Below, piece after piece: positions 48,319-57,588 of a stretch of 64,000 nt of DNA (position 1 is the stretch's first letter; each line of letters begins with the position of its first letter). The notes beneath the pieces were generated by a model that had not been told where the DNA came from, made no database searches, and worked only from the letters and a program-made list of their open reading frames with translations. The position numbers were made by a program, and so were the translations under genes. The stretch covers positions 62,001-126,000 of the forward strand of contig NZ_JAGYHF010000009.1 in assembly GCF_018336155.1 (NCBI RefSeq). Reading direction: 5' to 3'. This DNA comes from Pseudomonas rustica (lineage in GTDB: Bacteria; Pseudomonadota; Gammaproteobacteria; Pseudomonadales; Pseudomonadaceae).

Positions 48319-50057
48319 TGAAACTCGAAGGCGCACTCTTCCCGTGGCGCTTCCGCCTGATGGTGGCACTGCTCGGCGTGATGGTCGCAGCAATCTGCTG
48401 GCGCATCATCGACCTGCAAGTGGTTGACCGTGACTTCCTCAAAGGTCAGGGCGACGCACGCAGTCTGCGTCACATCCCGATTCCGGCTCACCGTGGTCTG
48501 ATCACCGACCGTAACGGCGAGCCTTTGGCCGTCAGTACGCCGGTGACCACCCTGTGGGCCAACGCCAAGGAAATGCAGTCGGCCAAAGAGAAATGGCCGG
48601 CACTGGCGGCAGCTCTGGGTCAGGATCCGAAAGCCCTGACCGAGCGTCTCGAAGCTCAGGCCAACAAAGAATTCATTTATCTGGTGCGCGGGCTGACCCC
48701 CGAGCAGGGCCAGGCTGTGCTTGATCTGAAAGTGCCAGGCGTTTACGGCATCGAAGAATTCCGCCGCTTCTATCCGGCCGGTGAAGTCACTGCGCACATG
48801 GTTGGCTTTACCGACATCGACGACCACGGTCGTGAAGGCGTCGAACTCGCCTACGACGAGTGGCTCGCCGGTGTGCCGGGCAAACGGCAGGTCATCAAGG
48901 ATCGGCGCGGTCGGCTGATCAAGGATGTCCAGGTCACCAAAAACGCCAAGGCCGGCAAGCCCTTGGCGTTGTCCATTGACCTGCGTCTGCAATACCTGGC
49001 CAACCGCGAGTTGCGTAACGCAATCATCGAAAACGGCGCCAAGGCCGGCAGTCTGGTGATCATGGACGTGAAGACCGGCGAGATCCTCGCCATGGTCAAC
49101 CAGCCGACCTACAACCCGAACAACCGTCGCAACCTGCAACCGGCGATGATGCGTAACCGCGCGATGATCGACGTGTTCGAGCCGGGTTCGACCATGAAAG
49201 CCATCTCGATGAGCGCCGCGATCGAATCCGGCCGCTGGAAACCGACCGACACCGTCGAGGTGTATCCGGGTACATTGCAGATTGGCAAGTACACCATCAA
49301 AGACGTTTCGAGAACCGAAGGCCCGGTGCTGGACATGACCGGCATCCTGATCAATTCCAGTAACGTCGGCATGAGTAAGGTCGCGTTCGATATCGGCGGC
49401 GAAACCATTTATCGCCTCGCACAGAAAGTCGGCCTCGGCCAGGACACCGGCCTCGGCTTCCCGGGCGAGCGCGTCGGCAACCTGCCGAACTACCGTGAGT
49501 GGCGCAAGGCTGAAACCGCGACCCTGTCTTACGGATACGGTATTTCCGTGACCGCGATTCAGCTGGTGCACGCCTTCTCTGCGCTGGCCAACAACGGTCG
49601 TCTCGCGCCGCTGACCCTGATCAAAACCGACAAGCCGCCGCAGACCACGCAAGTGCTGCCGGAAGCTGTGGCGAAAACCATGCAAGGCATGCTCACCCAA
49701 GTGATTGAGGCACCGCGCGGTGTATTCCGTGCGCAGGTGCCGGCGTATCACGTGGCCGGCAAGTCGGGTACTGCACGTAAAACATCGGTGGGCACCAAGG
49801 GCTACGCCGAAAACTCCTATCGCTCGCTGTTCGCCGGTTTCGGCCCGATGAGCGATCCGCGTTACGCCATCGTTGTGGTGATCGACGAACCAAGCAAGGC
49901 CGGCTACTTCGGTGGTCTGGTATCGGCGCCAGTGTTCAGCCGTGTGATGTCCGGCACCCTGCGTCTGATGAACGTGACCCCGGACAATCTGCCGGCGACA
50001 CAACAGGCCAACGCCACCCCGGTCATACCGCTGAAAGCCAATGGAGGGCGCGGCTGA
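48315..50057 (+). CDS. ftsI: Peptidoglycan D,D-transpeptidase FtsI (PBP3)
   Basis: A 580-aa class B penicillin-binding protein crosslinking septal peptidoglycan. Short cytoplasmic N-terminus and one transmembrane helix (about 11-31), a pedestal domain, then the transpeptidase: catalytic SxxK in EPGSTMKAIS near residue 290-300, the SSN motif in INSSNVGMSK near 345-354 and KSGT in AGKSGTARK near 482. Main target of anti-Pseudomonas beta-lactams. MM start: the first ATG overlaps ftsL. Confidence 0.97.
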   Translation: MMKLEGALFPWRFRLMVALLGVMVAAICWRIIDLQVVDRDFLKGQGDARSLRHIPIPAHRGLITDRNGEPLAVSTPVTTLWANAKEMQSAKEKWPALAAALGQDPKALTERLEAQANKEFIYLVRGLTPEQGQAVLDLKVPGVYGIEEFRRFYPAGEVTAHMVGFTDIDDHGREGVELAYDEWLAGVPGKRQVIKDRRGRLIKDVQVTKNAKAGKPLALSIDLRLQYLANRELRNAIIENGAKAGSLVIMDVKTGEILAMVNQPTYNPNNRRNLQPAMMRNRAMIDVFEPGSTMKAISMSAAIESGRWKPTDTVEVYPGTLQIGKYTIKDVSRTEGPVLDMTGILINSSNVGMSKVAFDIGGETIYRLAQKVGLGQDTGLGFPGERVGNLPNYREWRKAETATLSYGYGISVTAIQLVHAFSALANNGRLAPLTLIKTDKPPQTTQVLPEAVAKTMQGMLTQVIEAPRGVFRAQVPAYHVAGKSGTARKTSVGTKGYAENSYRSLFAGFGPMSDPRYAIVVVIDEPSKAGYFGGLVSAPVFSRVMSGTLRLMNVTPDNLPATQQANATPVIPLKANGGRG

Positions 50058-51520
50058 TGTCATTAAGTTTGAACAAGATATTCCCCCACGCCGGCCACGA
50101 TCTGTTGATCCGTGAATTGGCGCTGGACAGCCGTAACGTACGCGCTGGCGATCTGTTCCTCGCCGTGCCGGGCGGCAAATTTGATGGCCGTGCGCACATC
50201 GCTGATGCATTGCAACGCGGTGCTGCCGCTGTAGCTTATGAAGTCGAAGGCGCCACTGTGCTGCCGATCACTGACGTGCCATTGATTCCGGTCAAAGGCC
50301 TCGCTGCGCAACTGTCGGACATCGCCGGGCGTTTTTACGGTGAGCCAAGTCATCACCTGAACCTGGTGGGCGTGACCGGCACCAACGGTAAAACCAGCGT
50401 GACCCAACTGGTTGCGCAGGCACTGGATCTGCTCGGTCAGCATTGCGGCATCGTCGGCACGCTGGGTTCCGGCTTCTATGGCGCACTGGAAAGCGGTCTG
50501 CACACCACGCCGAATCCGATTGCCGTACAAGCGACATTGGGCGACCTGAAAAAGGCCGGCGCCAAAGCCGTGGCCATGGAAGTGTCGTCCCACGGTCTGG
50601 ATCAGGGCCGCGTCACTGCGCTGGCGTTCGACGTCGCGGTGATGACCAACCTGTCCCGTGATCATCTGGATTATCACGGCACCATGCAGGCTTACGCCGA
50701 GGCCAAGGCCAAGCTGTTCGCCTGGAATGATTTGAAGTGCCGCGTGGTCAACCTCGACGATGATTTTGGCCGGCAACTGGCCGCTGAAAAACGTGAGTCG
50801 CGCTTGATCACCTATAGCCTGCTCGACAGCAGCGCCTATTTGTATTGCCGCGAAGCGCAGTTCGACGACCACGGTGTGCGCGCCACGCTGGTCACGCCGC
50901 AGGGCGAACATCATCTGCGCAGCACGCTGCTCGGTCGCTTCAACCTGAGCAACGTCCTTGCTGCGGTCGGCGCATTGCTCGGTCTGGATTACGCGCTCGA
51001 CGAAATTCTCAAAGTGCTGCCGAAACTCGAAGGCCCGGCCGGACGCATGCAGCGTCTTGGCGGTGGCACGCAACCGTTGGTGGTGGTCGATTACGCCCAC
51101 ACCCCGGACGCACTGGAAAAAGTCCTGACCGCGTTGCGCCCGCACGTCAAAGGTCAACTGCTGTGCCTGTTCGGCTGCGGCGGTGATCGTGATCGCGGCA
51201 AGCGTCCGTTGATGGCTGAAGTGGTCGAGCGTCTGGCCGATCAGGTGCTGGTCACCGACGACAACCCGCGTACTGAAGATCCGGCAGTGATTTTCGATGA
51301 CATCCGCGCCGGTTTCACGGCTGTGGATAAAGTTACCTTCGTTGCTGGCCGTGGTCAGGCGATTGCACAACTGATTGCCGGCGCGTCGGCCGATGACGTG
51401 ATTGTTCTGGCCGGTAAAGGTCACGAGGACTATCAGGAAATCAACGGCGAGCGCCACGCTTTCTCCGACCTGGTCGAGGCTGATCATGCCCTGACCGCTT
51501 GGGAGGTGGCCCATGCTTAA
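50057..51520 (+). CDS. murE: UDP-MurNAc-L-Ala-D-Glu:meso-DAP ligase
   Basis: Adds meso-diaminopimelate to the peptidoglycan precursor. 487 aa with ATP P-loop GVTGTNGKTS near residues 105-114, the Mur ligase HD region MTNLSRDHLDYHGTM near 196-210 and DDNPRTEDP near 404-412, whose DNPR sequence marks specificity for DAP rather than lysine. Overlaps ftsI's stop by one base and murF's start by 8 bp. Confidence 0.97.
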   Translation: MSLSLNKIFPHAGHDLLIRELALDSRNVRAGDLFLAVPGGKFDGRAHIADALQRGAAAVAYEVEGATVLPITDVPLIPVKGLAAQLSDIAGRFYGEPSHHLNLVGVTGTNGKTSVTQLVAQALDLLGQHCGIVGTLGSGFYGALESGLHTTPNPIAVQATLGDLKKAGAKAVAMEVSSHGLDQGRVTALAFDVAVMTNLSRDHLDYHGTMQAYAEAKAKLFAWNDLKCRVVNLDDDFGRQLAAEKRESRLITYSLLDSSAYLYCREAQFDDHGVRATLVTPQGEHHLRSTLLGRFNLSNVLAAVGALLGLDYALDEILKVLPKLEGPAGRMQRLGGGTQPLVVVDYAHTPDALEKVLTALRPHVKGQLLCLFGCGGDRDRGKRPLMAEVVERLADQVLVTDDNPRTEDPAVIFDDIRAGFTAVDKVTFVAGRGQAIAQLIAGASADDVIVLAGKGHEDYQEINGERHAFSDLVEADHALTAWEVAHA

Positions 51521-52880
51521 GGCCCTGAAACTCAGCGAACTGTCCAACGCCCTCGATGCCCGTTTGATCGCCGGTGATGCCAGCTTCGACGGCGTCAGCA
51601 TCGACAGCCGTGCGATCCAGCCAGGCCAACTGTTTATTGCGCTGACCGGCCCGCGTTTCGACGGTCATGACTATTTGAATGACGTCGCCGCCAAAGGCGC
51701 GGTGGCTGCGCTGGTCGAGCGTGAAGTCGCCGACAGCACCTTGCCGCAATTGCTGGTCAAGGACACCCGTCAGGCCCTCGGCCAGTTGGGCGCCTTGAAT
51801 CGCGCCGCGTTCACTCAGCCTGTAGCGGCGGTGACCGGTTCCAGCGGCAAAACCACGGTCAAGGAAATGCTCGCAAGCATCCTGCGCACGCGCGGCCCGG
51901 TGCTGGCGACCCGTGGCAACCTGAACAACGACCTCGGCGTACCGCTGACCCTGATCGAACTGGCCGCGGAACACACCTCGGCCGTGATCGAACTGGGCGC
52001 CTCGCGTCTGGGTGAAATCGCCTACACCGTCGGGCTGACCAAGCCGCACGTAGCGATTCTGAACAATGCCGGCACCGCTCACGTCGGTGAGTTCGGCGGC
52101 CCGGAAAAAATCGTCGAAGCCAAAGGCGAAATCATCGAAGGGCTGGCGGCCGATGGCATCGCCGTGCTCAACCTCGATGACAAGGCTTTCGGTATCTGGA
52201 AGACCCGCGCTGCCGGTCGCAAGGTGTTGACCTTCGCCCTGAGCAACACGCAGGCGGACTTTTACGCCAGCGATCTGACCACCGATGCCCGTGGTTGCCC
52301 GGCCTTCAATCTGCACACACCTGAAGGTGTCGAGCGCGTTCAACTGAACCTGCTCGGCACCCATAACGTCGCCAATTCCATGGCCGCCGCCGCTGCCGCG
52401 CACGCCTTGGGCGTGTCGCTGTTCGGCATCGCCACCGGCCTTGGCGCCGTGCAACCGGTCAAGGGTCGCACCGTCGCGCAACTGGCGCAGAACGGCATGC
52501 GCGTGATCGATGACACTTACAACGCAAACCCCACCTCGATGTGCGCGGCCGTTGATATACTCGCCGGCTTTTCCGGCCGCACCGTCCTGGTGCTCGGGGA
52601 TATCGGCGAGTTGGGCGATTGGGCGGAGCAGGGGCACCGCGACGTGGGCGAGTACGCCCGGGGCAAGGTTTCCGCGCTTTACGCCGTCGGGCCAAACATG
52701 GTTCACGCCGTCAACGCATTCGGTGAACAGGCGCATCACTTCGGCACGCAAGCCGAGCTGATCCAGGCCCTCGACGCCGAGCAGGACACAAACACCACTA
52801 TTTTGATCAAGGGTTCGCGCAGTGCAGCGATGGAAAACATCGTTGCGGCTCTGTGCGGATCCAGTCTGGAGAAACATTAA
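51513..52880 (+). CDS. murF: UDP-MurNAc-tripeptide:D-Ala-D-Ala ligase
   Basis: Adds D-Ala-D-Ala to complete the pentapeptide. 455 aa with P-loop AVTGSSGKTTVKEM near residues 107-120, NLNNDLGVPLTL near 137-148, IEYxx-type ALNNAGTAHVGEFGG-like region (AILNNAGTAHVGEFG near 188-202), and DDTYNANPTSM near 333-343. Overlaps murE by 8 bp and mraY by one base. Confidence 0.96.
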   Translation: MLKALKLSELSNALDARLIAGDASFDGVSIDSRAIQPGQLFIALTGPRFDGHDYLNDVAAKGAVAALVEREVADSTLPQLLVKDTRQALGQLGALNRAAFTQPVAAVTGSSGKTTVKEMLASILRTRGPVLATRGNLNNDLGVPLTLIELAAEHTSAVIELGASRLGEIAYTVGLTKPHVAILNNAGTAHVGEFGGPEKIVEAKGEIIEGLAADGIAVLNLDDKAFGIWKTRAAGRKVLTFALSNTQADFYASDLTTDARGCPAFNLHTPEGVERVQLNLLGTHNVANSMAAAAAAHALGVSLFGIATGLGAVQPVKGRTVAQLAQNGMRVIDDTYNANPTSMCAAVDILAGFSGRTVLVLGDIGELGDWAEQGHRDVGEYARGKVSALYAVGPNMVHAVNAFGEQAHHFGTQAELIQALDAEQDTNTTILIKGSRSAAMENIVAALCGSSLEKH

Positions 52881-53962
52881 TGCTGCTGCTGCTAGCGGAG
52901 TATCTGCAACAGTTCTACAAAGGCTTCGCGGTCTTTCAGTACCTGACCCTGCGCGGGATTCTCGGTGTGCTGACCGCGCTGGTTTTGTCGCTGTGCTATG
53001 GCCCGTGGATGATCCGCACCCTGCAGAACCGTCAGATCGGTCAATCCGTGCGTAACGACGGCCCGCAATCGCACCTGTCCAAGTCGGGCACCCCGACCAT
53101 GGGCGGCGCACTGATTCTGTCTTCGATCGGCGTCAGCACTTTGCTTTGGGCTGACTTGAGCAACCGCTACGTCTGGACTGTGTTGCTGGTGACCTTGCTG
53201 TTCGGCGCCATCGGCTGGGTCGACGATTACCGCAAAGTCATCGAGAAGAATTCGCGTGGCTTGCCGAGCCGCTGGAAGTATTTCTGGCAGTCGGTGTTTG
53301 GCCTCGGCGCGGCGATCTTCCTTTATATGACCGCATCCACCCCGGTGGAAACCACGCTGATCCTGCCGATGCTCAAGGACTACAGCATTCCGCTGGGCCT
53401 GGGTTTCATCGTGCTGACCTACTTTGTGATCGTCGGTTCGAGCAACGCGGTCAACCTGACTGACGGCCTCGACGGTCTGGCGATCATGCCAACCGTGATG
53501 GTCGGCGGCGGCCTGGGCATCTTCTGCTACCTGTCGGGTAACGTGAAATTCGCTGAATACCTGCTGATCCCTTATGTGCCGGGCGCGGGCGAACTGATCG
53601 TGTTCTGCGGCGCGCTGATTGGCGCCGGATTGGGCTTCCTCTGGTTCAACACCTATCCAGCGCAAGTGTTCATGGGCGACGTCGGTGCCCTGGCACTCGG
53701 CGCGGCACTGGGCACCATCGCAGTGATCGTCCGTCAGGAAATCGTCCTGTTCATCATGGGCGGCGTGTTCGTGATGGAAACCCTGTCAGTCGTCATTCAG
53801 GTTGCGTCCTTTAAGCTGACCGGTCGCCGTGTGTTCCGCATGGCACCGATACACCACCACTTTGAACTCAAGGGCTGGCCCGAGCCGCGCGTGATTGTCC
53901 GTTTCTGGATCATCACCGTGATTCTCGTGCTGGTTGGCCTTGCCACCCTGAAGCTGAGGTAG
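52880..53962 (+). CDS. mraY: Phospho-MurNAc-pentapeptide transferase MraY
   Basis: Transfers phospho-MurNAc-pentapeptide to undecaprenyl phosphate, making lipid I. 360 aa with ten transmembrane helices. Signatures: KSGTPTMGGALIL near residues 72-84, GWVDDYRKVIEKNSRGL near 113-129 with the catalytic aspartates, and NLTDGLDGLA near 193-202. The start is ATG 52880, overlapping murF's stop by one base; the longer frame from 52853 is inside murF. Five bases separate it from murD. Confidence 0.97.
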   Translation: MLLLLAEYLQQFYKGFAVFQYLTLRGILGVLTALVLSLCYGPWMIRTLQNRQIGQSVRNDGPQSHLSKSGTPTMGGALILSSIGVSTLLWADLSNRYVWTVLLVTLLFGAIGWVDDYRKVIEKNSRGLPSRWKYFWQSVFGLGAAIFLYMTASTPVETTLILPMLKDYSIPLGLGFIVLTYFVIVGSSNAVNLTDGLDGLAIMPTVMVGGGLGIFCYLSGNVKFAEYLLIPYVPGAGELIVFCGALIGAGLGFLWFNTYPAQVFMGDVGALALGAALGTIAVIVRQEIVLFIMGGVFVMETLSVVIQVASFKLTGRRVFRMAPIHHHFELKGWPEPRVIVRFWIITVILVLVGLATLKLR

Positions 53963-53967
53963 AACGA

Positions 53968-55314
53968 GTGTCTCTGATCGCTTCTGACCACTTCCGCATC
54001 GTTGTCGGCCTCGGCAAGAGCGGCATGTCCCTGGTTCGCTTCCTGGCGAACCGGGGCACGTCGTTTGCCGTGGCGGACACGCGGGAAAATCCACCGGAAC
54101 TGGCCACGCTCAAGCGTGACTATCCGCACGTGGAAGTGCGTTGTGGCGAGCTGGACGTCGAATTCCTCTGCCGTGCCGACGAGCTCTACGTGAGCCCCGG
54201 CCTGGCACTGGCGACCCCGGCCCTGCAAGCCGCTGCGGCCCGTGGCGTGAAACTGTCCGGCGACATCGAGCTGTTCGCGCGTAACGCGCAGGCGCCGATC
54301 GTGGCCATCAGCGGTTCCAACGCGAAAAGCACCGTCACCACCCTGGTCGGCGAGATGGCGGCTGCGGCGGGCAAACGCGTCGCCGTCGGCGGTAACCTCG
54401 GCACCCCGGCGCTGGACTTGCTCAGCGACGACATCGAGCTGTACGTGATGGAGCTGTCGAGCTTCCAGCTGGAAACCACCGACCAGCTCAACGCTGAAGT
54501 GGCGACCGTGCTGAACATCAGCGAAGACCACATGGATCGCTACAGCGGCCTGCCGGCTTACCACCTGGCCAAGCACCGGATCTTCCGTGGCGCGAAGCAG
54601 TTCGTGGTCAACCGTCAGGATGCACTGAGCCGTCCGCTGATGGGCGAAGGCCAGCCATGCTGGACCTTCGGCCTGACTAAACCTGATTTCAAAGCATTCG
54701 GTATCCGCGAAGAAGACGGCGAGAAGTATCTGGCCTTCGAATTCCAGAACCTGATGCCAGTGCGCGAATTGAAGATTCGTGGCGCGCACAACCAGTCCAA
54801 CGCCCTCGCGGCGCTGGCACTCGGTCATGCGGTCGGCCTGCCGTTCGATGCGATGCTCGCGGCGCTGCGCAACTTCGCCGGTCTTGAACACCGCTGCCAG
54901 TGGGTGCGTGATCTCGACGGCGTGGCTTACTACAACGATTCCAAAGCCACCAACGTCGGCGCCGCACTGGCTGCCATCGAAGGCTTGGGCGCGGACATCG
55001 ACGGCAAGGTCATCCTGATCGCCGGTGGCGATGGCAAGGGTGCCGAATTTAACGATCTGCATGATCCGGTGGCGGCCAACTGCCGCGCCGTGATCCTGAT
55101 GGGCCGCGACTCCGACAAGATCGGCGCCGCCATCGGCGATGCCGTGCCGCTGATTCGCGCGACCTCGCTGGTCGACGCCGTCGCGCAATGCCGCGCCGCT
55201 GCTCAGCCGGGTGACGTGGTGCTGCTGTCGCCAGCCTGCGCCAGTTTCGACATGTTCAAGAATTATGAAGACCGTGGTCACCAGTTCGTCCGCGCTGTGG
55301 AGGAATTGGCATGA
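53968..55314 (+). CDS. murD: UDP-MurNAc-L-Ala:D-Glu ligase
   Basis: Adds D-glutamate to UDP-MurNAc-L-alanine. 448 aa from a GTG start. N-terminal UDP-binding part begins HFRIVVGLGKSGMS near residue 7-20; ATP P-loop appears as SGSNAKSTV near 113-121 rather than the usual GTNGKST form, a variant I recall in Pseudomonas MurD; ILNISEDHMDRY near 183-194 and YYNDSKATNVGA near 320. Overlaps ftsW by 4 bp. Confidence 0.96.
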   Translation: MSLIASDHFRIVVGLGKSGMSLVRFLANRGTSFAVADTRENPPELATLKRDYPHVEVRCGELDVEFLCRADELYVSPGLALATPALQAAAARGVKLSGDIELFARNAQAPIVAISGSNAKSTVTTLVGEMAAAAGKRVAVGGNLGTPALDLLSDDIELYVMELSSFQLETTDQLNAEVATVLNISEDHMDRYSGLPAYHLAKHRIFRGAKQFVVNRQDALSRPLMGEGQPCWTFGLTKPDFKAFGIREEDGEKYLAFEFQNLMPVRELKIRGAHNQSNALAALALGHAVGLPFDAMLAALRNFAGLEHRCQWVRDLDGVAYYNDSKATNVGAALAAIEGLGADIDGKVILIAGGDGKGAEFNDLHDPVAANCRAVILMGRDSDKIGAAIGDAVPLIRATSLVDAVAQCRAAAQPGDVVLLSPACASFDMFKNYEDRGHQFVRAVEELA

Positions 55315-56528
55315 GCCTGCGCAATATCATCAAACCGTATCCGTCGCCGATCATCACCGGGCGCGGTATCGACCTCGATTTCCCGATGCTCGCTGGTTGC
55401 CTGGCGCTGCTCGGTCTCGGTTTGATCATGATCGCCTCGGCGTCCACTGAAGTGGCGGCGGCGCAGTCGGGCAGTCCGCTGTATTACATGATTCGCCACC
55501 TTATATATGTGGTGCTGGGTTTGGGCGCGTGTGTCATCACCATGATGATCCCGATCGCCACCTGGCAGCGCCTCGGCTGGTTGATGTTGCTCGGCGCGTT
55601 CGGTTTGCTGGTGATGGTTATCGTCCCCGGCATCGGCCGAGAAGTGAACGGTTCGATGCGCTGGATTGGTTTCAGCTTCTTTAACGTGCAGCCGTCCGAA
55701 ATCGCCAAAGTATTCGTGGTGATCTACCTCGCCGGTTATCTGGTGCGGCGTCAGAAAGAAGTGCGTGAGAGCTGGATGGGCTTCTTCAAGCCGTTCATCG
55801 TGCTGCTGCCGATGGCCGGTCTGTTGCTGATGGAGCCGGACTTCGGTGCCACCGTCGTAATGATGGGCGCTGCGGCGGCAATGCTATTCCTTGGCGGGGT
55901 CGGGCTGTTCCGCTTCTCGCTGATGGTGGTGTTGGCGGTCGGGGCGGTGGTGCTGCTGATTCAGATGCAGCCGTATCGTATGGCGCGTCTGACCAACTTC
56001 GCTGACCCGTGGGCTGACCAGTTCGGCGCTGGTTATCAACTGTCGCAAGCGTTGATCGCCTTCGGTCGCGGTGAATGGCTCGGCGTGGGTCTGGGCAACA
56101 GCGTGCAGAAGCAGTTCTACCTGCCGGAAGCGCACACCGACTTCGTGTTCTCGGTTCTCGCTGAAGAGCTCGGCGCGGTGGGTTCGCTGTGCACCGTGGC
56201 CCTGTTCGTGTTCGTGTGTATTCGCGGCATGTACATCGGCTTGTGGGCGGAGAAAGCCAAACAATATTTCGCAGCTTATGTGGCCTACGGCTTGTCGTTC
56301 CTGTGGATTGGTCAGTTCCTGATCAACATCGGTGTGAACGTCGGCCTGCTGCCGACCAAGGGTCTGACCTTGCCGTTCCTCAGTTACGGCGGCAGTTCGT
56401 TGGTGATCTGCTGTGCCTGCCTCGGCTTGTTATTGAGGATCGAGTGGGAGAGTCGAACCCACCTGGGCAGTGAAGAAATGGAATTCCATGAGAGCGACTT
56501 CGCTGAGGAGCCGAATCATGGGCGCTAA
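55311..56528 (+). CDS. ftsW: Septal peptidoglycan glycosyltransferase FtsW
   Basis: A 405-aa SEDS-family polymerase with about ten transmembrane helices that works with FtsI. Signatures: VNGSMRWIGF near residues 108-117, QPSEIAKVFVVIYLA near 124-138, LMEPDFGATVVM near 168-179 and LPFLSYGGSSLVICC near 355. Overlaps murD by 4 bp and murG by 11 bp; the murG ribosome site lies in its last codons. Confidence 0.96.
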   Translation: MSLRNIIKPYPSPIITGRGIDLDFPMLAGCLALLGLGLIMIASASTEVAAAQSGSPLYYMIRHLIYVVLGLGACVITMMIPIATWQRLGWLMLLGAFGLLVMVIVPGIGREVNGSMRWIGFSFFNVQPSEIAKVFVVIYLAGYLVRRQKEVRESWMGFFKPFIVLLPMAGLLLMEPDFGATVVMMGAAAAMLFLGGVGLFRFSLMVVLAVGAVVLLIQMQPYRMARLTNFADPWADQFGAGYQLSQALIAFGRGEWLGVGLGNSVQKQFYLPEAHTDFVFSVLAEELGAVGSLCTVALFVFVCIRGMYIGLWAEKAKQYFAAYVAYGLSFLWIGQFLINIGVNVGLLPTKGLTLPFLSYGGSSLVICCACLGLLLRIEWESRTHLGSEEMEFHESDFAEEPNHGR

Positions 56529-57588
56529 CGTGTTGATCATGGCCGGCGGAACCGGCGGCCACGTGTTCCCGGCGCTGGCCTGTGCCCGCGAGTTTCAGGC
56601 GCGCGGCTACACCGTGCACTGGCTCGGCACGCCGCGCGGAATTGAAAACGAACTGGTGCCGGGAGCAGGGCTGGAACTGCACCGCATCAACGCCAGCGGT
56701 TTGCGCGGCAAGGGCAAGCTGTCGCTGCTCAAGGCGCCGTTCATGCTGCTGAAATCGGTGTGGCAGGCACGGGCGATCATTCGTCGCTTGAAGCCAGTGT
56801 GCGTGGTCGGCTTCGGTGGTTATGTGACTGGCCCCGGTGGCCTCGCCGCGAAACTGGCCGGCGTGCCGGTGATCGTTCACGAGCAGAACGCAGTTGCCGG
56901 CACCGCCAATCGGTTGCTGGTGCCGTTCGCCGCCCGGGTGTGTGAAGCGTTCCCCGACACCTTTACTCTGTCGGACACCCGCCGTACCACCGGAAACCCG
57001 GTGCGCAGCGAGCTGTTCCTCGAAACATCGCGCCCGGCTCTGGCTGGTCGCAAAGCGCGTTTGCTGATCCTTGGCGGAAGCCTTGGCGCAGAACCGTTGA
57101 ATAAATTGCTGCCTGAAGCCCTGGCCCAAGTCGCTGCCGATTTGCGCCCGGAAGTGTTTCATCAGGCCGGCAAAAACCACGATGAAATGACTGCAGAGCG
57201 CTACCGCGCCGCCGGCGTCGAAGCGCAGGTGCAGCCGTTCATCAAAGACATGGCCCAAGCCTATGGCTGGGCCGACCTGGTGGTGTGCCGCGCAGGCGCG
57301 TTGACCATCAGTGAGCTGGCTGCCGCCGGTCTGCCCTCGATGCTGGTGCCTTTGCCCCACGCGATCGACGATCACCAGACCCGCAACGCCGATTATTTGG
57401 CCCGTGAAGGCGCAGCCTTCCTGATGCCGCAAAGAACGACTGGTGCCGCGGATCTTGCCGCGCGCCTGACAGAGGTCTTGATGCAACCGCAACGACTCGA
57501 AGATATGGCCCAAGCGGCCCGCCGTCTGGCGAAACCCGATGCCACCCGTAGCGTGGTCGATACCTGTCTGGAGGTGGCCCATGGTTGA
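56518..57588 (+). CDS. murG: UDP-GlcNAc:lipid I N-acetylglucosaminyltransferase MurG
   Basis: Makes lipid II on the inner face of the cytoplasmic membrane. 356 aa, GT-B fold. N-terminal glycine-rich loop MAGGTGGHVFPALA near residues 7-20, GLRGKGKLSLLKAP near 62-75, FGGYVTGPGGLAA near 98-110, VHEQNAVAGTANRLL near 120-134 and the UDP-GlcNAc-binding CRAGALTISELAAAGLPS near 256-273. The start at 56518 has GAGGAG 7 bp upstream, inside ftsW. Confidence 0.96.
   Translation: MGANVLIMAGGTGGHVFPALACAREFQARGYTVHWLGTPRGIENELVPGAGLELHRINASGLRGKGKLSLLKAPFMLLKSVWQARAIIRRLKPVCVVGFGGYVTGPGGLAAKLAGVPVIVHEQNAVAGTANRLLVPFAARVCEAFPDTFTLSDTRRTTGNPVRSELFLETSRPALAGRKARLLILGGSLGAEPLNKLLPEALAQVAADLRPEVFHQAGKNHDEMTAERYRAAGVEAQVQPFIKDMAQAYGWADLVVCRAGALTISELAAAGLPSMLVPLPHAIDDHQTRNADYLAREGAAFLMPQRTTGAADLAARLTEVLMQPQRLEDMAQAARRLAKPDATRSVVDTCLEVAHG

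Noticed and set aside
48156..50210. Minus-strand 684-aa open frame
   Set aside because: Antisense to ftsI and parts of ftsL; composition not protein-like; ftsI motifs are intact on the other strand.
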